From Mercurialis annua (lineage: Eukaryota; Streptophyta; Magnoliopsida; Malpighiales; Euphorbiaceae), in contig NC_065572.1 in NCBI RefSeq assembly GCF_937616625.2, positions 35,987,653-36,051,652 of the forward strand: a DNA stretch of 64,000 bases, read 5' to 3'. The notes beneath the pieces are model-generated. The model saw only the letters and a program-made list of their open reading frames with translations. It was not told the DNA's origin and searched no databases. Positions 10,289-23,100 of this stretch are shown here, one piece after another. The first letter of the stretch is position 1; every line of letters starts with the position of its first letter. Position numbers and translations under genes: made by a program.

Positions 10289-11144
10289 CCAAGTCTCTCC
10301 TTTTTATGCTTTATTTTATTTCAATAAAAATTATAATTTATTTCATCTCATTTATATAATATGGATTCGTATTATAATTGAGGGTAATTTTATTTCAGTG
10401 TTCAATATATTTTTGCATTAATTTATATATGGGTTCCATTCTGACTTTTTATATCTCTATTTTATCTCACTTATAATACGGATTCATATTATAATTTATT
10501 TTGATTTTGTCTGTATTAAATTTATTTTTAAATCTATTTTTATACAGATTTAAATCTAGATTTTTTTATCATATTTTTTTTATCTGTCATTTATTATACG
10601 GATTCTTATTATAATTGACGTTAGTTTTAGTTCCATGTTTAATATATTTTTGTGTTTATTTGTATATGCTCAAATATAGTCCTTTTTTTATTTAATTTTG
10701 TTTTAGCAGTAAAGTTATAATTTATTTTATTTTTGCAATTAGATTCAATATGTGTACTTTTATTTATGGATTTAGTTTAATTTAGTTTATTTATTTATTT
10801 TTAACTTCACTAGTTACACACACTCACAAAATGGAACGGATGATCCATTCACCCTGTTTTAGGATAGACGAAAATGAGTACCGTCATCTTCGAGGGAAGC
10901 CCGGAGCTCTGCGCGAAAGTTTTCACTCAAAACTAATTCCTGTTAAATTCGGATACGATTAGCAGTGAGGGTATATTGGTTTTGAGACCCCTTTGTCTTA
11001 GAATTAGAAATCAAAAAGTTAACTCGTAAATATCAGTAAGCAAACGATGGATTGAATAAAATAGTATTTCCGAACCCGAATCTTTAAAGAGGTGAAGATG
11101 GTTATAATGCTTTAACCGTCTTTTCCTTCCCGGTTAACCCCGGG

Positions 11145-11155
11145 TGGCGACTCCA
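11145..11155 (+). repeat. Primer-site-like motif inside LTR (A)
   Basis: TGGCGACTCCA here repeats the first 11 nt of the element's primer-binding site (34694-34711 in copy B), 105 bp before the LTR end. It is present at 34577-34587 and 47205-47215 in the B LTRs. Confidence 0.6.
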
Positions 11156-11929
11156 TATTTATTTTTCACAATTCATTTGTATTATACGAAATTCGTCAAA
11201 ATCGTGTGAGCCTGCATTTAAAATGAAAATGCGACCTTAAAAACGCATGCGGTTATCACAGTTATGAAACAAATCCAAGCGTTTCACCTTTTTAGCAATT
11301 TAAGCCGACCGTTTACAAACGTTATGAAAGAAATCTAAACGTTTCACCTTTTTAGTGATTGCAGCCAAATGTTTAAAAACGTTATGTAACAAATGCAAAT
11401 GTTTAACCTTTTTAGCGATTTAAGCCAACCATTTACAAACTTTACGAAACAAATCCAAATGTTTCCCCTTTTTAGCGATTTAAGCCAAACTTTTATAAAT
11501 GTTACGAAACAAATCCAAGCGTTCCACCTTTTTAGCAATTTAAGCCGAACGTTTACAAACGTTACGAAACAATCCAAACGTTTAAACTTTTTAAGGATTG
11601 AAGCCAAACGTTTAAACTTTTTAAGGATTGAAGCCAAACGTTTACAAACGTTACGAAACAAATCTAAACGTTTCACCTTTTTAGCGATGTAAGCCAAATG
11701 TTTACAAATGTTACGAAACAAATCCAAACGTTTCACCTTTTTAGCGATTTATGCCAAACGTTTACAAATATTACGAAACAAATCCAAGCGTTTTCACCTT
11801 TTTAGCAATTTTAGCCGAACCTTTACAAACGTTATGAAACAAATCTAAATGTATAACCTTTTAAGCGATTAAAACCAAACGTTAACAAACGTTACGAAAC
11901 AAATCCAAGAGTTTCAATCGTTTTAAATA

Positions 11930-12208
11930 CAAGCGTATGACTTCAATCGCTAAAAAGGGGAAATGTTTTGTTTTATTTCATTACGTTTGTAAATGTTTGG
12001 CTTAAATCACTAAAAATATAAAACGTTTGGATTTGTTTCGTATCGCTTTAAACGTTTGGTTTTGTTCCGTAACGTTTGTAAACGTTTGGTTTAAATCGCT
12101 AAAAATGTGAAACATTTGGATTTGTTTCATAACGTTGGTAAACGTTTGGTTTAAATCACTAAAAAGGTGAAATGTTTTAAACGTTTGGCTTAAATCGCTA
12201 ATAATGTA
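11930..12208 (-). repeat. Inverted satellite block 1
   Basis: Orientation flips here: GGCTTAAATCGCTAAAAA and GTTTGGATTTG, the reverse complement of the main unit, run for about 280 bp before forward units resume. Array 2 has a matching block at 47945-48220, at nearly the same distance from the LTR. Confidence 0.85.
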
Positions 12209-13821
12209 AGCCAAACATTTACAAACGTTTCACCTTTTAGCAATTTAAGCCAAACGTTTACAAGCGTTACGAAACAAAACCAAACGTTTCACCTTTTTAG
12301 CAATTTAAGCCAAACGTTTATAAACGTTACGAAACAAATCCAAACGTTTTATCTTTTTAGCAATTTAAGCCAAATGTTTACAAACGTTACAAAACAAATC
12401 CAAACGTTTCACCTTTTTAGCGATTTAAGCCAAACGTTTCCAAACGTTACAAAACAAAACGAAACGTTTACAAACGTTACGAAAGAAAACAAAACGTTTC
12501 ACATTTTCAGCAATTTAAGCCAACGTTAACAAACGTGACGAAACAAAAACCAAACGTTTAAAATGTTATAAAAGGTTACGAAATCAATCCAAACGTTTCA
12601 CCTTTTTCGCGATTTAAGACAAACATTTACAAACGTTACGAAACAAAACCAAACGTTTAAAACGTTGCAAAATAAAACCAAACGTTTAAAACGTTACAAA
12701 ACAAATCCAAACGTTTCACCTTTTTAGCAATTTAAGCCAAACGATTACAAACGTTACGAAACAAATCCAAACGTTTCACCTTTTTAGCAATTTAAGCCAA
12801 ATGTTTACAAACTTTACGAAACAAATACAAACGTTTAACCTTTTTTGCGAAAAAGCCAAACGCTTATAAATGTTACGAAACGAATCCAAACGTTTCACTT
12901 TTTAAACGATTTATGCCAAACGTTTACAAACGTTTCGAAACAAATCCAAACGTTTCCCCATTTTAGCGACTTAAGTCAAACGTGTACAAACATTACAAAA
13001 CAAATCCAAGCATTTCACCTTATTAGAAATTTAAGCCAAACGTTCTCAAATGTTTTAAAACAAATCCAAACGTTTCACAATTTTTAGCGATTTAAGCCAA
13101 ACGTTTACAAACGTTTTGAAATAAAACAAAACGTTTCACCTTTTTATCGATTGAAGTGAAACGTTTACAAACATTACGAAACAAATTAAAACGTTTCACC
13201 TTTTTAGCAATTTAACCCAAACGTTTACAAACGATAAGAAACAAATCCAAACGTTTTACCTTTTTAACGATTTAAGCCAAACGTTTACAATCGTTATGAA
13301 AAAAATCCAAAGGTTTCACCTTTTTTATCTATTGAAGTCAAACGTTTACAAACGTTTCGAAACAAAATAAAACGTTTAAAACGTTACAAAACAAATTCAA
13401 ACATTTCACTTTTTTAGCGATTTAACCCACGTTTACAAACATTACGAGACAAATCCAAACGTTTCACCTTTATAGTGATTGAAGCCAAACGTTTACGGAC
13501 GCTACGAAATTTAAGCCAAACGTTTACAAACGTTATGGAACAAAACCAAACGTTTTCCATTTTTAGCGATTTTAGCCAAACGTTTACAAATGTTACGAAA
13601 CAAAACCAAATGTTTCACCTTTTTAGAGACTTAGCCGAATGTTTATAAACGTTACAAAACATATCCAAATGTTTCCCCATTTTAGCGATTTAAACTAAAC
13701 GTTAAAAACGTTACGAAAGAAATCCAAGCGTTTCACCTTTTTAGCAATTTAAGTCAAACGTTTACAAACGTTACGAAACAAAACCAAACGTTTCACATTT
13801 TAGCGATTTAAGCCAAACCTT

Positions 13822-14472
13822 TTTTTTTGTAACGTTTGTAAACGTTTGGCTTAAATTGGTATAAAGGTGAAACGTTTGGATTTGTTTTGTAACGTTTGTA
13901 AACGTTTGCCTTAAATTGCTAAAAAGGTGAAACGTTTGGATTTATTTCGTAACATTTGTAAACGTTTGGCATAAATCGATAAAAATATGAAATGTTTGGT
14001 TTTGTTCCGTAACGTTTGTAAACGTTTGGCTTAAATTGCTAAAAAGGTGAAACGCTTGGATTTCTTTCGTAACGTTTGTAAATGTTTGGCTTTAAGTGCT
14101 AAAAAGGTGAAACGTTTGAATTTGTTTCGTAACGGTTTTAAACGTTGGCTTAAATCGCCAAAAATGTGATATGTTTGGTTTTGTTCCGTAACGTTTGTAA
14201 ACGTTTGGCTTAAATTGCTAAAAATATGAAACGCTTGGATATCTTTCGTAACGTTTGTAAACGTTTGGCTTAAATTGCTAAAAAGGTGAAACGTGTGGAT
14301 TTATTTCGTACATTTGTAAACGTTTGGCTTAAAACGCTAAAATGTGAAACGTTTGGTTTTATTCCATAACGGTTTGTAAACGTTTGGCTTAAATTGCTAA
14401 AAAGGTGAAACGCTTGGATTTGTTTCAGAACGTTTGTAAACGTTTGGCTTAAATTGCTAAAAAGGGGAAACG
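13822..14472 (-). repeat. Inverted satellite block 2
   Basis: About eleven 60-bp units lie in reverse orientation. The left switch falls at a T-run next to an AAGCCAAAC core, and the right switch at GGGGAAACGTTTCCC, a palindrome formed by opposed units. The matching block in array 2 is 49853-50507. Confidence 0.88.
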
Positions 14473-15212
14473 TTTCCCATTTTTAACGATTGAAGCCAAA
14501 CATTTGTAAACGTTACGAAACAAATCCATGCGTTTCACCTTTTTAGCCATTTAAGTCAAACGTTTACAAACGTTACGAATCAAATCTAAACGTTTTACCT
14601 TATTTGCGATTTAATCCAAACGTTTAAAACGTTACGTAACAAATCAAAACGTTTCACCTTTTTTGCGATTTAAACCAAACGTTTAAAACGTTACTAAACA
14701 AATCCAAATGTTTCACCTTTTTAGCGATTTAAGCCAAACGTTTACAAACGTTACGAAAGAAATCCAAACATTTTCCCTTTCTATCGATTGAACCCAAAGG
14801 TTTACAAACGTTATGAAACAAAACCAAACGTTTCACCTTTTTAGCAATTTAAGCCAAACGTTTACAAATGTTGCGGAACAAAACCAAATATATCACATTT
14901 TTAGCGATTTAAGCCAACGTTTACAAACGTTGCGAAACAAATCCAAACGTTTCACATTTTTAGAAATATATGCCAAACGTTTACAAACTTTACAAAACAA
15001 ATCCAAATGATTCCCATTTTTAGCGATTTAAGTGATACATTTACAAACGTTACGAAACAAATCCAAACGTTTCACCTTTTTAGCGATTGAAGTCAAACGT
15101 TTACAAACGTTACGAAACAAAACCAAACGTTTAAAATGTTACAAAACAAATCTAAATGTTTCACTTTTTTAGCGATTTTAGCCAAACGTTTATAAACGTT
15201 ACGAAACAAATC

Positions 15213-15716
15213 CAAACGTTTGGCTTAAATCACTAAATAGATGAAACGCTTGGATTAGTTTAATAACATTTGTAAACGTCTGGCTTAAATTACTAAAAAG
15301 GTGAAACGTTTGGATTTGTTTTATAACGTTTGTAAACGTTTGGCTTAAATTGCTAAAAAGATGAAACGTTTGGGTTAGTTTCATAACGTTTGTAAACGTT
15401 GGCTTAAATCGCTAAAAATGTGATACGTTTGGTTCTGTTCTGTAACGTTTGTAAACATTTGGCTTAAATTGCTAAAAAGGTTAAACGCTTGGATTTCTTT
15501 CGTAACGTTTGTAAACGTTTGGCTTAAATTGCTAAAAACGTGAAACGTTTGGATTTGTTTCGTAACGTTTGTAAACGTTTGGCTTAAATCGCTAAAAATG
15601 TGAATCGTTTGGTTTTTTTCCGTAACGTTTGTAAACGTTTGGCTTAAATTGCTAAAAAGGTGAAACGCTTGGATTTGTTTCAGAACGTTTGTAAACGTTT
15701 GGATTAAATTGCTAAA
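15213..15716 (-). repeat. Inverted satellite block 3
   Basis: Reverse-orientation units run between CCAAACGTTTGG at the left switch and an AAACATTTGTAAATGTT palindrome at the right. The counterpart in array 2 is 51250-51768. Confidence 0.88.
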
Positions 15717-17911
15717 CATTTGTAAATGTTACGAAACAAATCCAAACGTTTTACCTTATTAGCAATTTAATCCAAACGTTTAAAATGTTACGTAACAAAT
15801 CCAAACGTTTCACCTTTTTACCGATTTAAACCAAACGTTTAAAACAATACGAAACAAATCCAAATGTTTCACCTTTAGTAGCGATTTAAGGCAAACGTTT
15901 ACAAATGTTACGAAATATATCCAAACCTTTCACCTTTCTATCGATTGAAGCTGAACGTTTACAAACGTTATGAAACAAAACCAAACGTTTCACCTTTTTA
16001 GCAATTTAAACCAAACGTTGCGAATCAAATCCAAACGTTTCACCCTTTTAGGAATTTATGCCAAATGTTTACAAACTTTACGAAACAAATCCAAACGTTT
16101 CCCATTTTTAGCGATTTATGCCATACATTTACAAACGTTACGAAACAAATCCAAACGTTTCACCTTTTTAGCGATTGAAGTCAAACTTTTACAAACGTTA
16201 CGAAACAAATCCAAGCGTTTCACCTTTTTAGAAATTTAAGCCAAACGTTTACAAACCATACGAAACAAATCCAAACGTTAAACCTTTTTAGTGATTTAAG
16301 CCAAACGTTTACGAACGTTACAAAACTAAACAAACGTTTATAAATGTTACGAAACAAATCCAAACGTTTCACCTTTTTAGCGATTTAAGCCTACAAACGT
16401 TGCTAAACAAAACCAATCGTTTCACCTTTATAGCAATTTAAGCCAAACGTTTATAAACGCTACAAAATAAATCCAAATGTTTCCCCATTTTAGCGATTTA
16501 TGCCAAATGTTTAAAACGTTACGAAACAAATCCAAGCGTTTCACCTTTTTAGAAATTTCAGCCAAACGTTTACAAACATTACGAAACAAAACCAAACGTT
16601 TCACCTTTTTAGCGATTTAAGCCAAACGTTTATAAACGCTAAGAAACGATTCCAAACGTTTCCCCTTTTTAGCGATTTAAGCTAAACGTTTACAAAAGTT
16701 ACGAAACAATCAAAGCGTTTCACCTTTTTAGCGATTTAAGCCAAACATTTACAAATTTTACGAAATAAATCCAAACGTTTCACCTTTTTAGCAATTTAAG
16801 CCAAACATTATCAAACGTAATGAAGCAAATCCAAAAGTTTTTCCTTTTTAGCGATTTCACCAAAACTTTTACAAACGTTACGAAACGAATCCAAACGTTT
16901 TCCCTTTTTGGCGATTTAAGCCAAACGTTTACAAACGTCAAGAAACAAATCAAAACGTTTCCCCATTTTTGCGATTTAAGCCAAACGTGTAAAAACGTTA
17001 TGAAACAAATCCAAGTGTTTCACCTTTTTAGCAATTTAAGCCAAACGTTTACATACGTTATGAAACAAATCCAAACGTTTCACCTTTTTAGCGGTTTAAG
17101 GCAAACATTTACAAATGTTGCGGAACAAAATCAAATGTTTCACATTTTAGCGATTTTACCTAAACGTTTATAAACGATACGAAACAAATCCAAACGTTTC
17201 CCTATTTTAGCGATATAAGCCAAACGTTTACAAACGTTACTAAACAAATTCAAGCGTTTCCCCATTTTAGCGATTTAAGCAAAATATTTACAAACGTTAC
17301 GAAACAAATCCAAATGTTTTCCCATTTTAGCAATTTAATCCAAACGTTTACAAACGTTAGAAACAAACCCAAATGTTTCACCTTTTTTGCTATTTATGTC
17401 AAACGTTTACAAACGTTACGAAACAAATCCAAACGTTTCCCCTTTTTAGCGATTTAAGCAAAACATTTACAAACGTTACAAATCAAATCCAAATGTTTCA
17501 CATTTTTAGCGATTTAATCCAAACGTTTACAAACCTTACGAAACAAATCCAAACGTTTCCCCTTTTAACAGATTTAATCCAAACAAACAAACATTATGAA
17601 AAAAATCCAAACATTTCACCTTTTTAGCAATTTAATCAACCTTTTTAGCAATTTAAGCCAAACGTTTACAATTATTACGAAACAAATTCAAGCGTTTCAC
17701 CTTTTTAACAATTTAAGCCAAACGTTTACAAACGTTACGGAACAAAACCAAACGTTTCCCATTTTTAGCGATTTAAGCCAAACGTTTACAAACATTACGA
17801 AACAAATCCAAACATTTCGCCTTTTTAGCAATTTAAGCCACCTTTTTACCGAATTAAGCCAAATGTTTACAAATTTACGAAACAAAACCAAACGTTTCAC
17901 CTTTTTAGAAA

Positions 17912-20118
17912 TAATCAATCGGATAAACCGATAATCTCAAAATGCAATAACCAAAGTACTATATAATCTAGTTCTACCGCGGTCTAAGAATTCGAAAACA
18001 GTGACTAATTTAAATAACCTAAAACCTCCGAGGAATCAAAAGGATCGGAGTGGACCAGCTTTCAAATCAGAAACTTGTAAAATTTGGGAAAACAGCGGGT
18101 CAGATATACTGAGATGAGTTCGCAATAATATTTACATTAATTAAGTTTATAACCCTTAAATCAAAACCTTTTATTCTAATATAATATGATTATGGAATAA
18201 CAGTATTGAAATGATCCCAGCGTAAGTATGATATAGCATACTAATAAACCCAGAGTGGACGGGAACAAACCCTCATCATATACCAGCGTAAGCAAGACAT
18301 TAGTTTGCCGATCCAAGAGTACTTACCGGTGCACACAGTCCCTATACTAGCCTATCGAGCAGCTTTTTTCAATCCAGATCCATAATCGCTTAAAACAGTT
18401 CAAAAACATTTATAATACTAGAATAAGATGCAGTACTTAATAAAGCGGTAAATAGCACTACAAACTCACTGCTTGCTTATCCACGTGAAACTTTGACAAA
18501 CAGCTAACCCTGGTTCGACACCTGAGCGCGAATAGTTGAAGAGTCTAAAAATAAATAATAAGTTAAAATCACTCCAACCCAAATGTCGGCATCACGTAGG
18601 ACTAGCACAAATAATAAGACAGATAAAAGTTACACCGAGAAACATAATTCTCAAATAAATTATAATGCCGTAAAACAATTCAAGTCTATTGAATTCACAC
18701 TTCAAAATCAAATCCGAAAATATTATTAAAATAATATATAAATGATAACTTTAAATAAATTGGGTTAGCCGAATTTCTAAAACTATCAAGCTAAACCCAA
18801 ATGTCGGGCAACCCAAGTCTAACCCGACCCAACCAATATGCAAGAATTATAAACCACATTGGAACGCTAAGCCTAATTCTATAAAATAATTTAATAAATA
18901 ATTAAAAGCTAAATTAAAAATTTAGTAACGTTGGCACGCTAAGCTTAATTCTCTAAAATAGTAATGAAATAATAATGTCCAATTCCCATTGAATATAATC
19001 CAAATAAATAATTTAAATCGCCGAAGTAATAGTCGAAACTAAATCCGTAACTTAAAATTTAAAATCAATTATAAAACAGTTAATAAATAAGTTAAGGAAT
19101 CAATATGTTTTAAGCAAAATAAATCAGTGACCTAAAAGAACCTTTAACCAATAAGAAATCAAAACATCCAATAAGCCAATGACACATCTTCATCTTCAAC
19201 AACAATGAACCCAATTATGCATTTATGCAGAACTACAAAAAATAATCTCAGGTTTAACCAAACATCAATTCATTAACAAATAACACTATGAATTAATAAC
19301 AACAAATCAAGAACACCGTACATTGTAATCATTTTTTTTTACACAAAATCATCTCAGAAAACCAACCCAACAATCGGCAAAAACCATTCAAAAACAAAAG
19401 AAAATTATAGGCATCAAATGAAGAAACGGCATCGACGATAGCGAAGCGATTCATGTACCGATTAGCGAAAAAATGAAAGCAAAGTTGTAGAAGAATGAGT
19501 CTAATTCTACGGGAACGAGACGGTTCTGAATTCGATTTAAAAACGGCTGCAAACGGATCTAAAAACGAATGTATCGTTTTAGAATTCAAAACAGAATATA
19601 ATTCGAAAACGGTAAAACGTCAGCGGCTAATACGGAGAGGATAACTTACCAGATCCGAATCTGAAACTTTGGAAATGTAGGGGATCGAGTCTACAATGAC
19701 TGAGACGAAACGGTTCTGAATTTCATTCTGAAACGATTGAGAACGGATCAAAATACGGAGGTGTCGATAATGAATAAAACTGAAAACATTACGAACAAAA
19801 CTTTCCGATCAACGCCAACTTTGGTTGATGATTTTCTTAGGAATTTCCAGAAGTTATGGAGTAGGGAAGACGGCTAGAGTTTAAAGAATGTGTAGAGAAG
19901 CGTTTTAGGGTTTCGAAAACGATATTAATATATAAGAATTAGGGTAGAATTAGGTTAGAGGAGAAATAGCGTGCCACTACACGTCTGATACGCAGCTCAC
20001 CTGCTGGTCTTGAACGAGATCAGCTGTAAATTCATGAGGTCTCATTAGAGACCAGCAGGTCTCCAACGAGACCAACACTTTAACAGAACATGTCTCGTTA
20101 GAGACCAGCAGGTGAGCT
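17912..20118 (-). repeat. Reversed chromovirus LTR fragment inside satellite
   Basis: This 2.2-kb stretch interrupts the array. Read on the minus strand it follows the order of the solo LTR at 24890-31621: hairpin cluster, GTGCTAGTCCTA, CAGTATATCTGACCC, CTCGGAGGTT, then CCGCGGTAGAAC. It lacks roughly the first 190 bp and last 250 bp, including both TG/CA ends, and I see no target duplication. It is a subfamily distinct from the solo LTR. Copy B has uninterrupted satellite at the equivalent place (about 54042). A short open frame at 19329-19589 is not a recognisable protein. Confidence 0.8.
19994..20118. repeat. Inverted-repeat cluster with GGTCTC/GAGACC arms
   Basis: AGCTCACCTGCTGGTCT at 19994-20010 pairs perfectly with 20102-20118. 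Between them lie smaller GGTCTC/GAGACC hairpins (about 20039-20074). This mirrors the palindrome cluster near the start of the solo LTR (25052-25167), with different arm sequences. Confidence 0.75.
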
Positions 20119-23100
20119 ACGTTTCACCTTTTTAGCAATTTAAGCCAAACGTTTACAAACATTACGAAACAAATCCAAGCGTTTCACCTATTTAGCAATT
20201 TAAGTCAAATGTTTACAAACGTTACAAAAAAAATCCAAACGTTTCACCTTTTTAGCAATTTAAGCCAAAAGTTTACAAACGTTGCGAAACAAATCCAAAC
20301 GTTTCACCTTCTTAGCGATTTAAGCCAAACGTTACAAGCGTTACTAAACAATTCCAAACGTTTTGAAACAAAACCAAACGTGTCACTTTTTTAGCGATTT
20401 AAGCCAAAGTTTACAAACGTTACAAAACAAATCCAAACGTTTCACCTTTTTTGCGATTTAAGCCAAACGTTTATAAAGGTTATGAAACAAAACCAAATAT
20501 TTAAATTTTACTAAACAAATCCAAACTTTTTACCATTTTAGTGATTTAAGCAAAATGTTTACAAAAGTAACAAAACTCAATTCAACGTTTCACCTTTTTA
20601 GCGATTTAAGCCAAACATTTACAAACGTTATGAAACAAATCCAAATGTTTCCCCATTTTAGTGATTTAAGCCAACCGTTTAAAACGTTACGAAACGAATC
20701 AAAACGTTTACCCATTTTAGCGATTTAAGTCAATTATTTACAAACGTTACGAAACAAATCCAAACGTAACCTTTTTAGCAATTTAAGCCAAACGTTTACA
20801 AACGTTACGAAAAAAATCCAAACGTTTCTCTTTTTTAACAATTTAAGCCAAACATATATAAACGTTACGAAACAAAACCGAACATTTCACCTTTTTAGCA
20901 ATTTAAGACAAACGTTTACAAACGTTACGAAACAAAGCCACGCGTTTGCAAACGTTCCGAAACATTTTCAAGCGTTTCATCTTTTTAGCGATTAAGTTAA
21001 ATGTTTATTAACGTTATGAAACAAAACCGAATGTTACAAAACAAATCCAAACGCTTAACATTTTTAGCGATTTAAGCCAACTGTTTATAAACGTTACGAA
21101 ACAAAACCAAATGTTTCACCTTTTTAGAGATTTAAGCAAAACGTTTAAAAATATTACGAAACAAAACCAAACATTTCACCTTATTAGCAAATTAAGCTAA
21201 ACGTTTACAAACGTTACGAAACAAAACCAAACATTTCCGCTTTTTAGCTATATAAGCCAAATGTTTACAAACGTTACGAAACAAATTCAAACGTTTCACC
21301 TTTTTAGCGATTTAAGCCAAACGTTTACAAACATTACGAAACAAATCCAAACGTTTGAACTTTTTAGCGATTTAAGCCAAACGTTTACAAACTGTACGAA
21401 ACAAATCCAAACGTTTCACCTTTTTAGCAATTTGTGCCAAACGTTTACAAACATTATGAAACAAATCCAAACGTTTCACCTTTTTAGCAATTTAAGCCAA
21501 AAGTTTACAAATGTTGCGAAACAAATCCAAACTTTTCACCTTGTTAGCTATTTAAGCCAAACGTTTACAAGCGTTACTAAACAATTCCAAACGATTCGAA
21601 ACAAAACCAAACGTTTCACCTTTTTAGCGATTTAAGCCAAAGTTTACAAACGTTACAAAACAAATCTAAACATTTCATCTTTTTAGCGATTTAAGCGAAA
21701 CGTTTACAAAAATTACGAAATAAATCCAAACGTTTCAAAATTTTAGCGATTTAAACCAAACGTTTACAAAGATCATGAAACAAATCCAAACGTGTCACCT
21801 TTTTAGCGATTTAAGCCGAACGTTTACAAACGTTATAAAACAAATCCAAACGTTTCACCTTTTTAGTGATTGAAGCCAAACGTTTACAAACGGTACGAAA
21901 TAAATCCAAGCATTTCAAATGTTTTAAATTCAAGCGTTTGGCTTTAATCGCTAAAAAGGTGAAATAATTGGTTTTGTTTCGTAACGTTTGTAAACGTTTG
22001 GCTTAAATCGTTAAAAATGTGAAACGTTTGGATTTGTTTCGTAATGTTTGTAAAAGTTAGGCTTAAATCTCTAAAAAGGGAAAACGTTTAAATGTTTGGC
22101 TTAAATCGCTAAAAATGTAAGCCAAACGTTTACAAACGTTACGAAACAAAATCAAACGTTTCCCCTTTTTAGCAATTTAAGCCAAACATTTACAAAGTTA
22201 CGAAACAAAACCAAACGTTTCACCTTTTTAGCAATTTAAGTCAAACATTTATAAACGTTGCGAAACAAATCCACATGTTTCACCTTTTTAGCGATTTAAG
22301 CCAAATGTTTACAAACGTCACGAAACAAATCCAATTGTTTCACCTATTTAGCGATTTGAGTAAAATATTTACAAATATTACCAAACAAAACCAAACGTTT
22401 AAAACGTTACAAAACAAATTCAAACGTTTCGCCTTTTCAGCAATTTTAGCCAAACGTTTAAAAACGTTACGAAACAAATTCAAACGTTTCACCTTTTTAG
22501 CAATTTAAGCAAAACACAAACGTTACGAAACAAATCCAAGCGTTTAATCTTTTTAGAAATTTAAGCCAAACGTTAACAAATATTATGAAATAAAACCTAA
22601 TGTTTAAAACGTTACAACAACAAATACAAACGTTGCTAAACAAATCCACGTGTTTTACCATTTTAGAAATTTAAGGCAAATGTTTGCAAACGTTACGAAA
22701 CAAATCCAAACGTTTCACCTTTTTATCGATTGAAGCTAAAAGTTTAGAAACATTATGAAACAAAACCAAACGTTTCACCTTTTTAGCAATTTAAGCCAAA
22801 CGTTTGCAAACGTTACGAAACAAATCAAAACGTTTCACCTTTTTTAGCAGTTTAAGCCAAACGTTTACAAACTTTACACAACAAATCCAAATAATTCACC
22901 TTTTTAGCGATTTAAGCCAAACGTTTACAAACGTTACTAAACAAATCCAAACGTTTCACCTTTTTAGCGATTGAAGTGAAACTTTAACAAAAGTTACGAA
23001 ATAAAACCAAACGCTTAAAACGTTATGAAACAAATCTAAACGTTTAACGTTTTTAGCAATTTAAGCCAAACGTTTACAAACGTTAGAAACAAATCCAAGT

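Larger units (their letters stand above)
185..11260 (+). mobile_element. Tat-lineage Ty3/Gypsy retrotransposon, copy A (3' part)
   Basis: From the CACTA insertion the element runs gag C-terminus, protease, reverse transcriptase, RNase H, a second archaeal-type RNase H, integrase, long 3' UTR, polypurine tract and 3' LTR. The second RNase H before integrase and the long repeat-bearing 3' UTR are typical of the Tat/Ogre lineage. The 5' LTR, primer site and gag N-terminus lie beyond the CACTA element, off the window. Every domain carries breaks, so this copy is dead. It is collinear with copy B (185 corresponds to 36193, 7859 to 43863, 11260 to 47310). Confidence 0.9.
7859..11260 (+). repeat. 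3' LTR of Tat copy A
   Basis: The LTR starts TGTAAGCG and ends CATCACA, about 3.40 kb, and matches both LTRs of copy B. It carries CCAAT and TATA boxes, a TTA microsatellite near 9709-9730, four CTACGT modules and, near its end, an 11-nt match to the primer-binding site (11145-11155). The following bases GTTAT belong to the satellite. Copy B has GTAAC there, so A's target duplication may have mutated; its partner is off the window. It lacks about 17 bp (near 8925) that both B LTRs keep. Confidence 0.92.
11261..17911 (+). repeat. 60-bp satellite array 1, first part
   Basis: Diverged tandem copies of a 60-bp unit begin directly after the LTR. Each unit contains AAGCCAAACGTTTACAAACG, then TTACGAAACAAATCC, then AAACGTTTCACCTTTTTAGC and a short AT end. 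The unit holds an inverted repeat AACGTTT-AC-AAACGTT and a palindrome AAACGTTT. Units match those of array 2 in order, including odd variants, up to the LTR fragment. Because 60 is divisible by 3, long open frames of a 20-residue repeat appear by chance. Some units are shortened. Confidence 0.93.

Noticed and set aside
11261..11265. GTTAT as the target duplication of copy A
   Set aside because: The left flank of A is outside the window, and copy B has GTAAC at the same place. GTTAT may be mutated, so no claim is made.
11261..17911. Regular repeats resembling a CRISPR array
   Set aside because: The whole 60 bp repeats with no unique spacers, the setting is a plant genome, and no cas genes are present.
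19329..19589. 86-codon minus-strand frame in the reversed LTR fragment as a host gene
   Set aside because: The whole interval follows chromovirus LTR order, and the frame has no known domain.
21261..21635. Open frames of up to 124 codons repeating a 20-residue unit, on both strands of the satellite
   Set aside because: They follow from a 60-bp period with few stops in one frame. They start and stop at random unit variants, occur in either orientation, and have no domain or promoter context.
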